Origin: Owenia fusiformis
Taxonomy: Eukaryota; Annelida; Polychaeta; Sabellida; Oweniidae
Assembly: GCA_903813345.2 (NCBI GenBank)
Contig: CAIIXF020000009.1
Coordinates: 11,900,030-11,960,029, forward strand
DNA: 60,000 nt
Direction: 5' to 3'
Shown here: positions 1 to 12,732 of the stretch, in pieces
Layout of the letters: every line of letters starts with the position of its first letter
Numbering within the stretch: position 1 is the first letter of the stretch
The notes under the pieces: model-generated
What the model was told of the DNA's origin: nothing
Database searches by the model: none
The model's input: the letters and a program-made list of their open reading frames with translations, nothing else
Position numbers and translations under genes: made by a program

Positions 1-166
1 CTTTATCTGACTTATAAGAGTTATGTGCAATGATATTTTATAACATAAAGGACCATGTATTGTATGGCAAATGATGTTAAACGGTGATATCTTCCAGCAC
101 GAGTACTTTAAAGCTATTCATTCAATAAAAGTGGGAAAAATGTATTATAAAATAATTTCTGGCTCA

Positions 167-3100
167 TTATGGTATTCTTTTTGTGGTCTTGACTTGCCTG
201 ATTTTTTCTTGAAGGTCAAACCAACTAGAGGCATCCAAAAAATGTCTGTCGCTAAAAAATGATTCCATGCTTTCTTCAGGGTCCAACCATGCCCCTTCCA
301 AATAACACAATACCGGTTTGAAGTGGTCCCTGTAGTCCCTTTTACTGTGGTCTTGATCCTTCCAGGCCTTGAACCATTCACGCATTTCAAGGATCTGGTC
401 ATCAATCGTCTCCTTGTCAAGTACCGCTTTGGGCACATCAGGAAATGGAACGTTCTCAACTTCGTGGAATTCCTTGCTTGATTTACTAGGCATGTACAGA
501 CGATAGTCATTATGACGAGTTCGGAACTCTACCCCGTTGAGAACGGCTGAGAATTCTCCGAGACCACATGTTCGCTCGTTATTTGCATGTTGATGCATAG
601 CGGCCACTCCGACACCACCGTACGACCTCTGGTGGTAAGACTTGAAACCTGTTTCACGACTACGCACCTAAAATGAATACATTCTCTTTATTGTCAAGCT
701 GTCCAATGCTTCTCAAAAACATCCTCAAATACAAAATGATAAACAATTTTCCTATTCGCGATAACACGATGCCCATGTCAAGCAGCGTGCCTACTAGGCA
801 CGCAGTTTGAAACTCTGACAAACTGCGCGCATATTTCAAAATGTGAGACGGGGAGGACACGACTCCCAAAAAGAGCCAAAATACGAAAAATACAAGGTTA
901 GTCTCGTTCTAAAGATAGTACCATTCTGTGAAGATGAACTTAATTTACTCATAGTACTCAATGTTTTTCCCGATGTAAACCTAGTTATCTCAATATAAGG
1001 GTCTTAAGTAACTTCTGTGTTCAAAATTTACAGTGTAAAGTTATATCTATGTCTTTTTATCGTCATTTGCCGTTTATTCAGCCATTGTGTCTGTGTATGC
1101 TAGAATATATAGGATCACTCCATCTGATTAAAACAGCCAAGTTTGTGTTCAAAACGATAATACGCCATAAACGTGATTTAAACATTTTTCTTGTCAAACT
1201 GCGCGCCTATATTCACATGTATTTCCCAAACTGCGTGCCAAATATTTCAAAACTGCTTGCCTATCCAAGCTTGTTTTGTATTATTAGAAAACATAAGCGC
1301 CATATAAGGCACATATGTGTCTAATAGTAGAACCCCATAATTGAAACACTATGAGAGTCCATCCACCAAGAAGGTGATCTGAAAATAAATGTTTTTTTCG
1401 TTCCCAACTTAATTGTCACTTCTATTATACATTTTGACTTTCAATATGAAAATCTCATAAAATCTGACGATAAAGCAAAATTTCCAAAGCTACATCGAAA
1501 ACACCTACACGTACCTCTGTAGAAATTCCAATGATAATATGTAGTTTTAATAGTGTATGCGCACAGATTGTAATTTCTGGCTAAAATAGGCGCGCGCGTT
1601 TGTGGTTTATTTCTTTTTAATCTCCTGATTATCTGTTTTATTTCGAAATATTTTGAATTAAACATGATAAATGTGTAAGGAATTAAATATAAAACGAGTC
1701 TAAAGTATTTGTCATGTATGTTTAAAGTGCTAGATCGATTTACGTATAAATTCCCATTAAATCAGTGACGAAAATGCCATTAATCTGCTTATGTTTTAAA
1801 ACTAAGATTCATTTGCACACAGTTTTTGCTAGTATTTGCAAGATTCGTATATTCGCCACAGAATGAACGCATTGAACAAGAAAACAATGCAGGATAAATG
1901 TCTTTAAATAACGTTTCAAAATACAGACTCCAACTTAAATGATCCAATGTTCTTAGGCACGCAGTTTGTGATCGAAACAAACTGCGCGCCTAAGTAGGCG
2001 CGCGGCTTGACATGGGCACCGTGCGATAAGAGTTCAGGTGGTAATTTACATAAATATCTCCCATGATGCATCGCTTTGGAAAGGACAAATTTTCACTGGC
2101 CCGCCGGACGAGTCGATTACTCTGAACGTTTCTCAGCTTCTGATGTTCCATCAGCCCTCAAGCATAGTTATATAATCCAATCTATTCAATGATCAGAAAG
2201 ATAATCGGAGATTCAAAGTAACATTATTTATATTTTTCGATCTTCGATGGCGTCTGAGCAATTTCTGGGATATCAGTGACGTCACTGGAATTGGACGGCA
2301 TTTTCAACTACACATTTCTTCGGATCTGGGGATTATAGCTCAAAAAGCTTTGTCATATATCTTAATTACATACATACCTATCGTTTGTGCAAATGAAACT
2401 CTATATAAATGTTTAATAGAGCCGCAGTGCGGCATTGAAAATAGCACCCCTGTGTAATCCAATGGGAAAGAACCCGGATGTAGACGAAGTTGTACCATAC
2501 ATGAGAGCTCTTCAAACGAGAGGTAGCTAAACTGAACGAAATTAAACGTTATCGCGTATTGGTATATTGAAACCCTCATGATTACGGTGTGTTTTTAATC
2601 ATTTGGGTACGCATAGGCCTACACATGTAGGCCTATCCGCCTGCAGTAATTATATGCGATCGTATGCTCTAATTTCAATTCAATTCAATACCAAAATTTA
2701 AAGCGTTGACTAAATGTTATCTTAACGGCAATGTCTTATTCTTGCAAATGTAATACGAATATGTACCTGTTTTATACCAGATTGTCCATCCCCACGGATG
2801 CGTTCCTCTACGAAAAGCTGTTGCATCACCAGCTGGCGTGACATCACCTCGACTGTTTGTTCCATTGAGTTCATCCTGTCTGCGCTATCATCGAGTAACA
2901 TCTCCAATTTTTCTACAATTGCATTTTCATCGGGGATCATGAATAAACATTTCTAGAGAAAGCATGTGAAAAAGAGTAAAATGTGATCTGCAAAACAACC
3001 CTGGGTGCGTTTTCTCAACAAATAGACGCGATATTTTTGAGACAATTCTGAGGTTTCTTTAGCAAATATTAAGAATTCAATAGAAATCAGTAAAAAACAT

Positions 3101-3630
3101 AAACAGACATACAATGATATACTCCCCTTTAATATGTAATTTAAAAGGGACTCTTGGATGCAAAACTTATGGAAATATGTGTACTACTGTACATGTCATT
3201 AGTTAAGTGAAAAAGTCCCAAGCCATAATTTTAATATCAATGTTTAAGTAAGAGAATTATTAACCATGTATATACAGTTGCAAACCCTGGATATACAAAA
3301 CAGGCGAATCAAACTTAAATTGAAGAGGCAAAAAATAAGTTACTATCACTATTATATCAATATTTTGTAAGCGTTTTTCAAACTTGTACGTCTCAAAATA
3401 ATATGATATTCTATGTAAGCATTGGCGAGACCTTTGCCTTGGCCGTAAGGGCATGCTACGTCTATACTAGGGCACAACATAAAAATCCACCCACCCTCTA
3501 TTTGATCCAATCGTCCATTATCGGCAACAGTTTCCGCTCTCCTCATTCTAGAAGGGTGTAACTCAACAAAAGCTGCATGTATGGTAACAGCCATCAAGCC
3601 TACAATGGCAGCACTTTGAAGCAGCCACAT
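167..3630 (-). CDS. Secreted protein of unknown family, three recognisable exons
   Basis: Exon 1 starts at the ATG at 3630 and begins with a typical signal peptide (about residues 1-19, WLLQSAAIVGLMAVTIHA). Exon 2 is 2952-2767 (62 codons, phase 0 at both ends, acceptor TCTCTAG, donor CAG/GTACAT); it is acidic and helical, probably a short coiled coil. Exon 3 is 667-167 (acceptor TTTTAG), with a conserved-looking block (GGVGVAAMHQHANN, then GEFSAVLNGVEFRTRHNDY) and a TAA stop at 167. Exons 2 and 3 join in frame. The donor of exon 1 was not settled; it lies near 3430-3500, and a further small exon is possible. The protein looks extracellular. I do not recognise the family and assign no function. 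Intron 2 holds a DNA transposon relic. Confidence 0.6.
769..2014. mobile_element. Non-autonomous DNA element with long inverted termini
   Basis: The left end (769-836) and right end (1948-2014) are inverted copies of each other, starting TGCCCATGTCAAGC. Each arm contains a smaller palindrome (GCGTGCCTACTAGGCACGC on the left, GCGCGCCTAAGTAGGCGCGC on the right) and the motif CAAACTGCGCGC in both orientations. Further copies of that motif occur internally near 1193-1260. No transposase frame is present. It lies inside an intron of the gene at 167-3630. Target duplication not resolved. Confidence 0.7.
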
Positions 3631-6113
3631 CTTCTTTGTTGAAATCTTACAGAGCTCTCTTTCTTACTTTTCGATAGCTTTTGCATCAACTTTGCTTCTC
3701 CCAATGTTCGTGATTTGTGTCTGTTTTCGAACTTGTTGCATTAGTGTAATTGTATTAACCGGGTGCTTTAAATGCTTAAAAGCCATCTCACCAGGGGGAA
3801 CAGAGATTCTCACGAAATAAGTAATGTCGTGCGAGAAGTATATTTGTCAAATTGCAAAATATTCATGCTGATTTGGCAGTTGCTCATTTTTTACTTTCAT
3901 TTTAAATCGTGACACAGATGACGTCGTCACGTTTACGGGGTGGAACATTTGATGCCAAGAATTTGAGGAATATCGGAAGGGAAGAATATGTTCTGTATTT
4001 CACGAGAAATCATTGAATAACGTTTTTATTTCATGATTATTCAGATAACCCCCCCCCCCACGAAATCAAGTCCGTTTCGTTGGGGCCGGAGAAACAGATC
4101 AACATTCTCATAGATATTTTTGATCGATATTCCTTCAAAATCGTTTTGGCCTTGTTCTTTGCATTTGTAATAGTAATATCCTGGATGGAAATCTGAGGCG
4201 TTGGGATACTGAACCGTATCCCAACGCTGACGTCATTTTCACTCTGTATCAAATGCTAAGTAGAAAGTGCGTTAAATACAGGATATATTTTAGTCACATG
4301 GATCAATCAGATTGCATGGAATTTCACCATCATGGAATAAAACTCGACCACCTTCTTGATGAAAACGATGAAAACAAAGAAATCCTCCGACGGATATTTA
4401 TCCATTTTGTTATAAATATGCAACGTCTTTGTAACCAGGTTGGGACCAGTGAATAGAAAAGTTTGCACTTATTAACAATATATAAGCGCAAAAGCCGAAG
4501 GGAAGGGTGACTAAAAACTTTAAAGAAACCCAATAGGGAAAGCAAACTGTAAGAGTGAATCTGTCATAAGAAAAATAGACCCTGTATATCCCAAAACCAT
4601 GATCTAACGTGAAAAGAAACAATGTCTAACATCCCCCTCAAGCTACAGATTTGAGATTTTACCGTCTTCCTCCGAGTAGCTCGATACATGTAAACAGTAA
4701 GAGCATGCGAACTTGTTTACCCCAATCCGTTGTTTTGACAAAGTTGAATATGAGAGAATCGGTAAGGTGTCTCCATATCACAGCATGACTTACATTAGCA
4801 TCGTATTTAGTTAAGTGACCAGTTATATAATAAGTCTATTAGACTACGTTCGAAGTAAACAAAGTCCTCTGATTCAAAAAAGGGGATGATAAGTGCGTGA
4901 CCCAAAAATACAACCCTTCAATTTTGGAATATTTTGCAATTAATCTAAGTGATAGCGTTACAGTCCTGAGTAGAATCGTATCAGGCAGAGAAAAGATGAT
5001 CAGTTACTCGCAAGGGGTTACATCTGTTATAATAGGCGTAGCTAGGGGGTGCGATGGTTGCGAACGTACCCCCCCCCCACACTATAACTTGTATAGACTG
5101 GTACACATAGAACCATTAGATTGAAGAGGTTATTGAGGGAGCTTTAAAATGTTTTGATTTGAAGTTTCTAGGTCAATTTTGAAACAAGTTGCATATTTTG
5201 GGGAAAATTAAAAATACTACTCGAATCGCATGCGTTAATACATGTGATTACTTATCGTTGTCTAATTCTGATATCACTACGATATGCGCTCTCATTTATT
5301 TTGTTGTACGCAGGTGTACGCAGTTTCTTCCAGTTGTATACATGTTAATATATGGACTGAGTTACCCCAACCCCTTTCTCCACCACATTCGGAGATGTTA
5401 AGGGTACGGGTCAGTTCGCTGTGGGAAGATTCTTACCCAATTCTGAGTGTTTTATATGATTTATTGATAAAGGAAAGCTTCTATTGTGTTCACCTTTATT
5501 ACTATATAGATTTTAACTGCACTTAATTTCAATTTGTATATTGCATCTTTATGCAACTGCGACGAGATCAATGCCAGCAATTGTTGTATTGTGCCTTCAT
5601 AATGTCATCAAAATGGGTAAAACAAAAATTCTATTGTTTGATACCAATACTAGATATCTCTAATATATAACACACTCCACAGAAAATTGGCGTTTGAGCA
5701 TGCACCTACTACTTTGGACAAGTTCACACAACACATATTTGCAAGAGATTAGTATAGATTTATTATTATGTCGTATACTTCATATTTACAGAATGACTGA
5801 ACAGAGCCTTCCTTCTACACAGTTGATTACTAGACATCACCTCAAGCTGTTTTAATTACAGACATCCAATTGCAGCTTTAATCAAATTTAATATTTTTAA
5901 TTTTAACAAGGTGTTCACTAAATGGCTGTGGACTGCTCTATCAACAAAAAGTTATTGGACACTAATTGATAGGCCTAACACCATTTATCTTTATCAAATG
6001 ACCCAATTTGTGGCAATTAGTTCAATAGTCTCTAATGTTAAATTGATAAACTAAAATGTATATTTTTTACAAGTCTATCAAATTTTGTTCAACTGTAAAT
6101 CGAATTATCGTAT
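3631..6113. other. Intergenic DNA, no gene seen
   Basis: No splice-compatible coding exon was recognised between the two minus-strand genes. It contains two poly-C tracts (about 4050 and 5071), a perfect short hairpin at 4199-4226, and a minus-strand AATAAA near 5758-5763, about 350 bases past the stop of the GH10-like gene, which could be its polyadenylation signal. Confidence 0.5.
4199..4226. repeat. Perfect 11 bp hairpin, 6 nt loop
   Basis: CGTTGGGATAC (4199-4209) and GTATCCCAACG (4216-4226) are exact reverse complements. The function is unknown; it may be a miniature element remnant. Confidence 0.6.
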
Positions 6114-9100
6114 TTAGTTCAAGCCATAGACCGCCTCAAATTGTTGGACGGTATCTCTAAACACACCAGCGCTGCGTTTAATAATGTCCGTTTTCTCAGG
6201 CTCGTTTATTTCCACATTGATCTCGGTAATGCTGCCCTTCTTAACGCTGAACTCACGCGTTTCGACGACATTGCCGTCGACAATGACGTCCATTTCATAA
6301 TCGCCATAGAAAGCGCGGAACCCGGATGTTTGTTCACGCATGTGCTTCTCCGGCAGGGTGAGATAGCCATCTGTTCTCCATTCTTTCTTGAATAATCTAT
6401 TCACCGTCCACCCAGCCTGGTTAATCTGAAATCGTTTTAAACTATTTTGAAAGATTTCTAGTCTGAAATTATCTGTGAGTAGACTAAATAATGTGATCAA
6501 TCTTGAAATATTGTAATGTATCACTGCCAACCCTATGCGTCATTCTAGAGAACAAAAGGCTCAATTACCAGTGTTGGGTTTTTTACTTACATCGAAATCT
6601 TCCGAGTCAACGAGGCTTGTGTCCGGTGTGGTAAGACTGCTATCCCAGAATCCCCTGAAGAAAATGCTGTCAACGTTTGGTTGGGCGAACGCAACACGGA
6701 GAAACTTCTCGATGTCATTGGCGCGTTCAACAACATCCTTACGTTGGACTTGAAACTGGGAAAGCATAATTGGGACGCCAGCTTGTGCAAGGATATCAAA
6801 ACGAGCCTACAAATAAAACGTTAAAAATTCGTTCATACAGCCAAGGCATTAACTTTCCTTCAAAATGTTAATTTATTACTTGAAATACATATTTTAATAA
6901 TATTATATGGCGGATACATAATCTTGGACAGGCCTTATCAACTGAAAACCCCCAAAATGTAGGTCCAAAATCACAAAGCTTATAATAAGTAAATACATGC
7001 ATGTAACATGTAACAAATATTAAAACGTGGACGCCTTGGACAACTCTAAATGTGAACCCCTTTTTCCATATCCCATTTTTATCCCATGTTAAAAAAAACT
7101 TAAAATGTAAACACCCGCCAATCCGAACACCTCTTGTCGGTCCAAATGGCGTTTGAATTAGACAGGTCCAGGCTGCGTTCGGATTAGAAAGGTTATACTG
7201 TACTTTGAAAGTCGAAAGTATTTACCGCAATTCGTATGGGATCTACTGCGTTCGTTTCTAGGAAAGTTCCCTGCGCATCGAGCTGAGGCGAGTAGCCAGC
7301 AGCCTTCAGAGTTTTGATTTGGTTGACCATAGCCTGAAATGTAGATAATTATGTGATTTAGTATTTTTGAATCTAAAATGTAATTATTATGCTAGCTTTA
7401 CAAAAAAGGTATAATACACGTCTTTACACGATGTAACACATCACTACAAAAGACGACACTAGGCTATATTTTATCTTATTGCGCTCTTATGTAAAACTGC
7501 AAGAACCAAGTATGAGGTTGTATAAAGTTTGATACGTGAAAAAACAAACGATTTCAATTAATCATATTTAACCAATATTTTACTAACGGAAGCATAGTCG
7601 GGTTGTTGTATGGCGAATCTGTCGCTTAGCACTAAATCAGCAGAGCTATCGGCAGCACTCGTCCAATTAAACATCTTAGTTAGAATATCATAATCTTCCG
7701 TATACTTCTCGAAATCCCCTCTCTTGCTGATGCTTTCTCGGCTCACCAGCCATTGGTTTACCCTGAAGAATAAACTATTGTATAACATACCTAGCGAAGC
7801 ATTTGTATGGAAGTCAATGGAGCTGAAGGACGGCTATATATTCCTGTATAGCCGCCGAACTTTTTTACCATGACAATTTTATGACGTCAAAACATGGAAA
7901 CAAAGTGATTTCGACTGGAATCGTGTAAAATTTGGGTCTTTTTTCACCCATTATTCTACATAATACCTTCATGGAATGCAATGTAAATGTACTTTAGGTA
8001 TGTAATACATCAATTATGTCCGTATCATTGAATATATGCCTCGCAAGCTCGGGCTATATTGACGTCAGACTTCAGGCATATATTCAATGATAGGGACATA
8101 ATGGCTAAGTATAGGTTGGACAAGAGGCCGTACGCATTTATTCCCCTTAATTAGTTTAAAGGGTTCCGATTAGCATCCCGTATAAAAACAATATGGCGGC
8201 TCCAGGCGAATCAACTGGATCAGTCCATTTTTAAGAAATAAGGGGAGTGATTGCGTTCAAATAATACATGTACAACAGCCAATATAAATTCTTGTATTAG
8301 AAACCGGTTTGTCTTGCTTGTTTCATTTGTAGGATATTTCATATGCCAAGCTGTGTGCTATTACGTTATGGGGAAATTTAGATGCCAATTTTTCCTTATT
8401 ATACACAAATAGAAGATCCTGAAACTTCACCCATAAATGTGGAATTGATTTGTCAAATAAAAATCACCCTTTTATAAATGTGTGACGATCTATAATATAC
8501 GTATGCTATATAACAGTTAGAGGTGTTGACACAACGACCTCGAACCTGTGAACCCTTGAGTATTATTCCGGGATCGGGCCTTTTATACTAAACGGTGAGC
8601 GACACCAGACACGAGCGTTCGATTTGCTAAACGATATGCGTCACCCTTTAACAACCAAAAGTTTTCATATCATATCAAAGCCTATTAATGTTTTGGTCTT
8701 AATTGTGTTCCTAATTCCGATATTTCAAAATGTATAACTTATATGATTTTTTGAATCCACAAACACAGACAGGCGTTGATAAGTGATCCAAAATGGGGGG
8801 ATGTAGCTTTAACATAGGAACCCGGATGTAACTGCTCAGCCATTGGTCAATATTTGTTAATAAGGAATTTTGATATTGAAAATTTATATTCGTTTGAGAG
8901 AAGCGATTTAAGAATATAAATACTTTCTATATATGTGCAGTGAAGTGAAAAAAAGGCATGAATCATGATTTGGTGATGTAGCATGCTGTTCGAGTTGAGC
9001 AAAGATTTTTGTGTGTTAGGCCTTGTTTATGCCTGGGTCACATATGCTCCGATCCATCGGCCGGCGCCCGGCCGATTGAGTATGTGACCAAGGGCTTGGT

Positions 9101-12100
9101 CGCCGAACAGTCAACTCCAAAAAATTTTAAGCAAATTTTTTTAAAAAGCTATTTCTGCATTCAAACATATTTTACCTATGATTGGGTCTGATGGGTTGAG
9201 AGGTGGGGTTATACCTTTCCATAGGGCATCGACTTCAGTCGAATAGCATCTTTGGTTTTAATGGTGATCAACCACCTTGATATCAACCAGGCAACAATTA
9301 AACGTTGCATACAACTGTTTTACTAATTGTACAATATACCCGGCACAGTTTCTGCCATATGTACACGTATAATAGGATTTACAAATAAGCAGGCCATGCA
9401 AACAGTCTTACAAAACGATATCAATCAAAAGTATTGTAAACATCTTGTCACATGTACACATACTAGTATTTACAAATAAAGGGTAGCGACCACAAGCAAA
9501 AGTGTAGCGACCACAAGCCAAAGCTTGATCTAAATTAAAGGTGTGTTGTGTTGTGTTGTGTAACATGCCGTGTACGTAACGTGACGTACAGAATAGAATT
9601 CATATTATCAAAAAGAGTTACAGATTTTAAACCTTCACTTAAATTCTCTGGCAAAGTACAATGACCACTTACTCCAGCTTTAGTTCCGACCACTGTATGT
9701 TGTCCCAAATTTAAGTCACATTTTACTCGTAAATACGATGGCAATAATTTGAACTTCATTGCTCCTGTTTTTAATCCGCGAGACAGCTGCCCCTTAACGT
9801 TCGTTTTTCTTGATATTGTGACTTTGAATATGAATTTGGACTTACTTGCCCTTATACCGCCCGACAAGGTCCTTCGCTCGTTTCTCCATTTTTTCAACTT
9901 TCTCATCTGAAGACAAAGCCGTGAACCAGTTAGGCCAGAATCCTTTATCATTCCAAAATACTGATTGCCCAAGAACATTCACCCTACAATTAATAAGTCA
10001 ATTTTGTCAAATTAATTCCGGGTTCAATTTAAAATCTCTCAAGAGCACAAATATGCAAGGATCATAAAATTCTTAGGAAACATGATATCGAGCAACTGAA
10101 TCTCGTATCACATATAGACAGAAGTTGGAATGGTATTTACTCTTAGAATTGTTTTGTGCTTTTCTTGTACCTACCCACGTTCATTCAGAGCATATGCAGC
10201 CCTGTCGCCTCCAAGCCACCACGGTTCATCCTTAAATCGAATCAAGCCCATACATTATTCAACTCGTACATGATGACTTTTAAAAAAATTGAGACGTTTG
10301 TGAAGACGCTTTTATATTGGTGTAATGGTCGAAAATGTATTATATAATATATTATAGTAAGTGATTTTAATCATCCCTTCGTTCCTAATTTCAAATTACT
10401 AATATTATGTAAACCCCCTATTTGGTGTTCACTCAACTATACTGTTTGGCATCTGGATGATCCCATTTATGTTTTTAACTACCTGTCAAGAATCCTACTG
10501 ATACAAATATTTGGAATTGAGAAAAATGGAATTTGAAGTTCTTAATAACCTGATAATTGTACTAAATGAAATACCTGGTGATACTCTGTGACCCTCCATC
10601 TAAAGGCGGACATGGGAGTACCGGAGTTGAACGTATCGTAGAAGTAATCTTGATATCGCTGCCTGACTTCATCGCTAAACCAAGACCCATTGATGAGCTG
10701 CCATCGGACGAAAGCACCAAGCTTAAAGTCGTGTCGAAGCTGTCTTATCTAAGAAGGGTTGCAAATGAATTAAAAGCGAAAGGGCATGGGTCAGTGAGAG
10801 GCACATTACGTGTTCGGATCCTTTTTTGTTGACTGATTTTTTACATTTCGCTCTGAGCATATAATAATTTGATTCTGTGTTCAGGAAAATGATGCAAACC
10901 ATTTTCAGATTTTTAATACACTTCACCGTAGTGTTGAAACAAAAACATTTTTATATGTGTGTGTTAATATTCAATTAATTATATTGCATCATACTAAGCC
11001 TTGAAGTCGATGTCTTTCATATCAGTAAAAGAAAATACCGACTTAGGCAAGGCTACATCATACCTTAAAATGAACAAAGCTTGGGTCCATGTTGTAGTTA
11101 ATTTTCACACTGAAAACAATACATAAATATCACTGGGGGGGTTGCGTTTGGCTTCTATTATATACAGGAAGCAGAGATCTAACAATTACTTTCAAAACAC
11201 CGTTTAGTAAAATATCAAGCATCTGATGATTATCCATATACATTCAGCTATTAAAAATTGGTCAACCTTATAGCAAAAAACGAAATATATCTTACTTGAC
11301 GTTTACATCTCCTTTTCTATGTTCGTCAATCATTTCATTCGCTGCAGCTTCCCAGTCCTCCTCTGGAGTGATCCGTCTCAAACTCACCTCATCAATGGCG
11401 AAGTTTACATACTGACTTGAAGGGCTCGAGAAATAGACCCTCTGTTTAGTCGCTGAAGTACAAAGAAAAAATCTTTCTTCTGCTTAATCTTACACGGAAA
11501 TGAAGATTATACATTAACAAACATTGAACAACCATAAAAATATTGTTACTTTACGCCATTTAATTCATGTTTATTGTATAATATTGCATAGCCATACGGC
11601 CTTTTTATGAAATAAAAACTGCACTACATTGCACTGCACTGCACTGTAATGTATTATAAACAGTCAAAGTGTGTACTTCCATTACAATATCTGCGGTGCT
11701 TGATAATATCTACTTACTGTTGCTTGGAACTACGAATTCTCCAGCAATTTTCACCCAACCGTCAGTGTCTCTCAGTCGGGGATATCGTGCAATTTTGGGG
11801 TATACTTTCTTTCCTAAAATAAGTGATTAATATTGGTTTATACCATTATTTTTCTATTCTCAGGCAGATGTATATGACATGGTTTCTAAATGTACACGTT
11901 TTATATTTAACAAAAATCGTGATCCATAATTCTGATTTTCTTTATTGAAATAAAACCTCCACCAACCGTCTTTATCAAGATAGTTGAACATCATGTCCAT
12001 CCTGAACCAGTCATAGCCGATGACCTCGGGATGATTCAACAGCTTAACGTATGCCTCCATGTAGTAGTTCCCTGGCTGTAGAGCACGGTCTCCTTTGAGC

Positions 12101-12732
12101 CACTGGCCGAGAAGCCCCCATTTCGATCTCCTAAAAAATATGGTATCGTTAAACGTTCATGACGTTTCAATTACTGTACACGTATTCCAGGAAGAGGGCG
12201 ATCTTGATCATGTCCAATATCAGATATGTGAATATTCGTCACTTAACCATTGTTTTGATGAGTTGCGTGATTTAGTGCTGACTTACACGTGTCGTTTAAC
12301 AAATACATGCAATGTTTATTTACACGTTACTCTCTGAATACTGGGGTATAAACACATGAGAAGATAAAATATTGCCTTATTATATGATTCTAATATCAGC
12401 GGTTGTTAATTTCAAACGTACTGTATCACTTTTCAAAATAATACATAATAATTCACTATAAAATGCTGATGCTTTACTACACAATTGGAAAAGGTAAGTA
12501 AACAATGTTCTTACTTGTCTGTTATGGCAGCAGCTTTGCCCTTAAATCCTTGGATCTGGGAGACTTTGGCATGTAGGGGCCACCACTGGTAATCGGAGCT
12601 CCACCTATCGGACTCCATATCTCCGTTTGTTAAAAGCTCATCCTTTTCTAGTTTGTAGATCCCGAGACTGTTCGATTGAACACACCATAATGTCAAAAGA
12701 CATAGCCGAAATAGTATACCTATTTCTGTCAT
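6114..12732 (-). CDS. GH10-like secreted protein A (CBM4/9-like + degenerate GH10), predicted catalytically dead
   Basis: Twelve exons: 12732-12515, 12130-11898, 11813-11718, 11452-11296, 11109-11064, 10748-10575, 10230-10175, 9983-9846, 7762-7588, 7333-7226, 6806-6591, 6425-6114. They total 1929 nt, 642 residues plus stop, with no internal stop. Donors are GT and acceptors AG; phases agree with the paralogue at 15153-21355. Order: signal peptide (about 1-22), CBM4/9-like beta module (about 30-210; LLTNGDMES near its start), GH10 barrel (about 240-540), beta-rich C-terminal domain (540-642; FRAFYGDYEMDV). GH10 enzymes normally cleave xylan with two Glu. The acid/base position is Glu382, but in WLVSRE instead of WDVxNE; the nucleophile position is Gln484 (IMLSQFQV instead of ITELDV). 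RGH is LGQ (331-333) and ENxMKW is MSAFRW (296-301). It is probably a secreted glycan-binding or structural protein; residual activity is unlikely. The family call is strong; exon ends were read by eye. Confidence 0.88.
7589..7761 (-). other. GH10-like A exon with altered acid/base motif
   Basis: This exon encodes the strand that carries the general acid/base in GH10 enzymes. The residues read VNQWLVSRESI: the Trp and Glu382 remain, but the Asp and the invariant Asn before Glu are Leu and Arg. The exon follows a 2.1 kb intron full of small hairpins and ends at a weak donor (GTTAGT) that matches the paralogue's strong GTAAGT in position and phase. Confidence 0.75.
7825..8105. repeat. Intronic miniature inverted-repeat cluster
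   Basis: A short palindrome lies at about 7835-7855 (GGCTATATA...TGTATAGCC). A longer one lies at about 8022-8100, where ATCATTGAATATATGCCT is matched by its inverse AGGCATATATTCAATGAT around an AT-rich and CpG-containing loop. It lies in the large intron of GH10-like gene A and looks like a MITE remnant. Confidence 0.55.
9038..9099. repeat. GC-rich hairpin flanked by GGTCACATA arms
   Basis: GGGTCACATATGCTC is inversely matched by GAGTATGTGACC, and between them CGGCCGG faces CCGGCCG. It is a compact cruciform-forming repeat inside an intron of GH10-like gene A, probably a miniature mobile element. Confidence 0.5.
9541..9561. repeat. GTGTT microsatellite
   Basis: About four GTGTT units in the intron of GH10-like gene A. 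A similar short run of TGCAC/GCACT units occurs at about 11626-11646. Confidence 0.6.

Noticed and set aside
9535-9978. 147-residue minus-strand open frame
   Set aside because: Wrong frame over a real exon: the GH10-like A exon 9983-9846 reads GVNVLGQSVFW in another frame; the rest is intron.
6114-12732. Active xylanase annotation
   Set aside because: Overall GH10 similarity would suggest it, but the catalytic nucleophile and several substrate-binding signatures are replaced.
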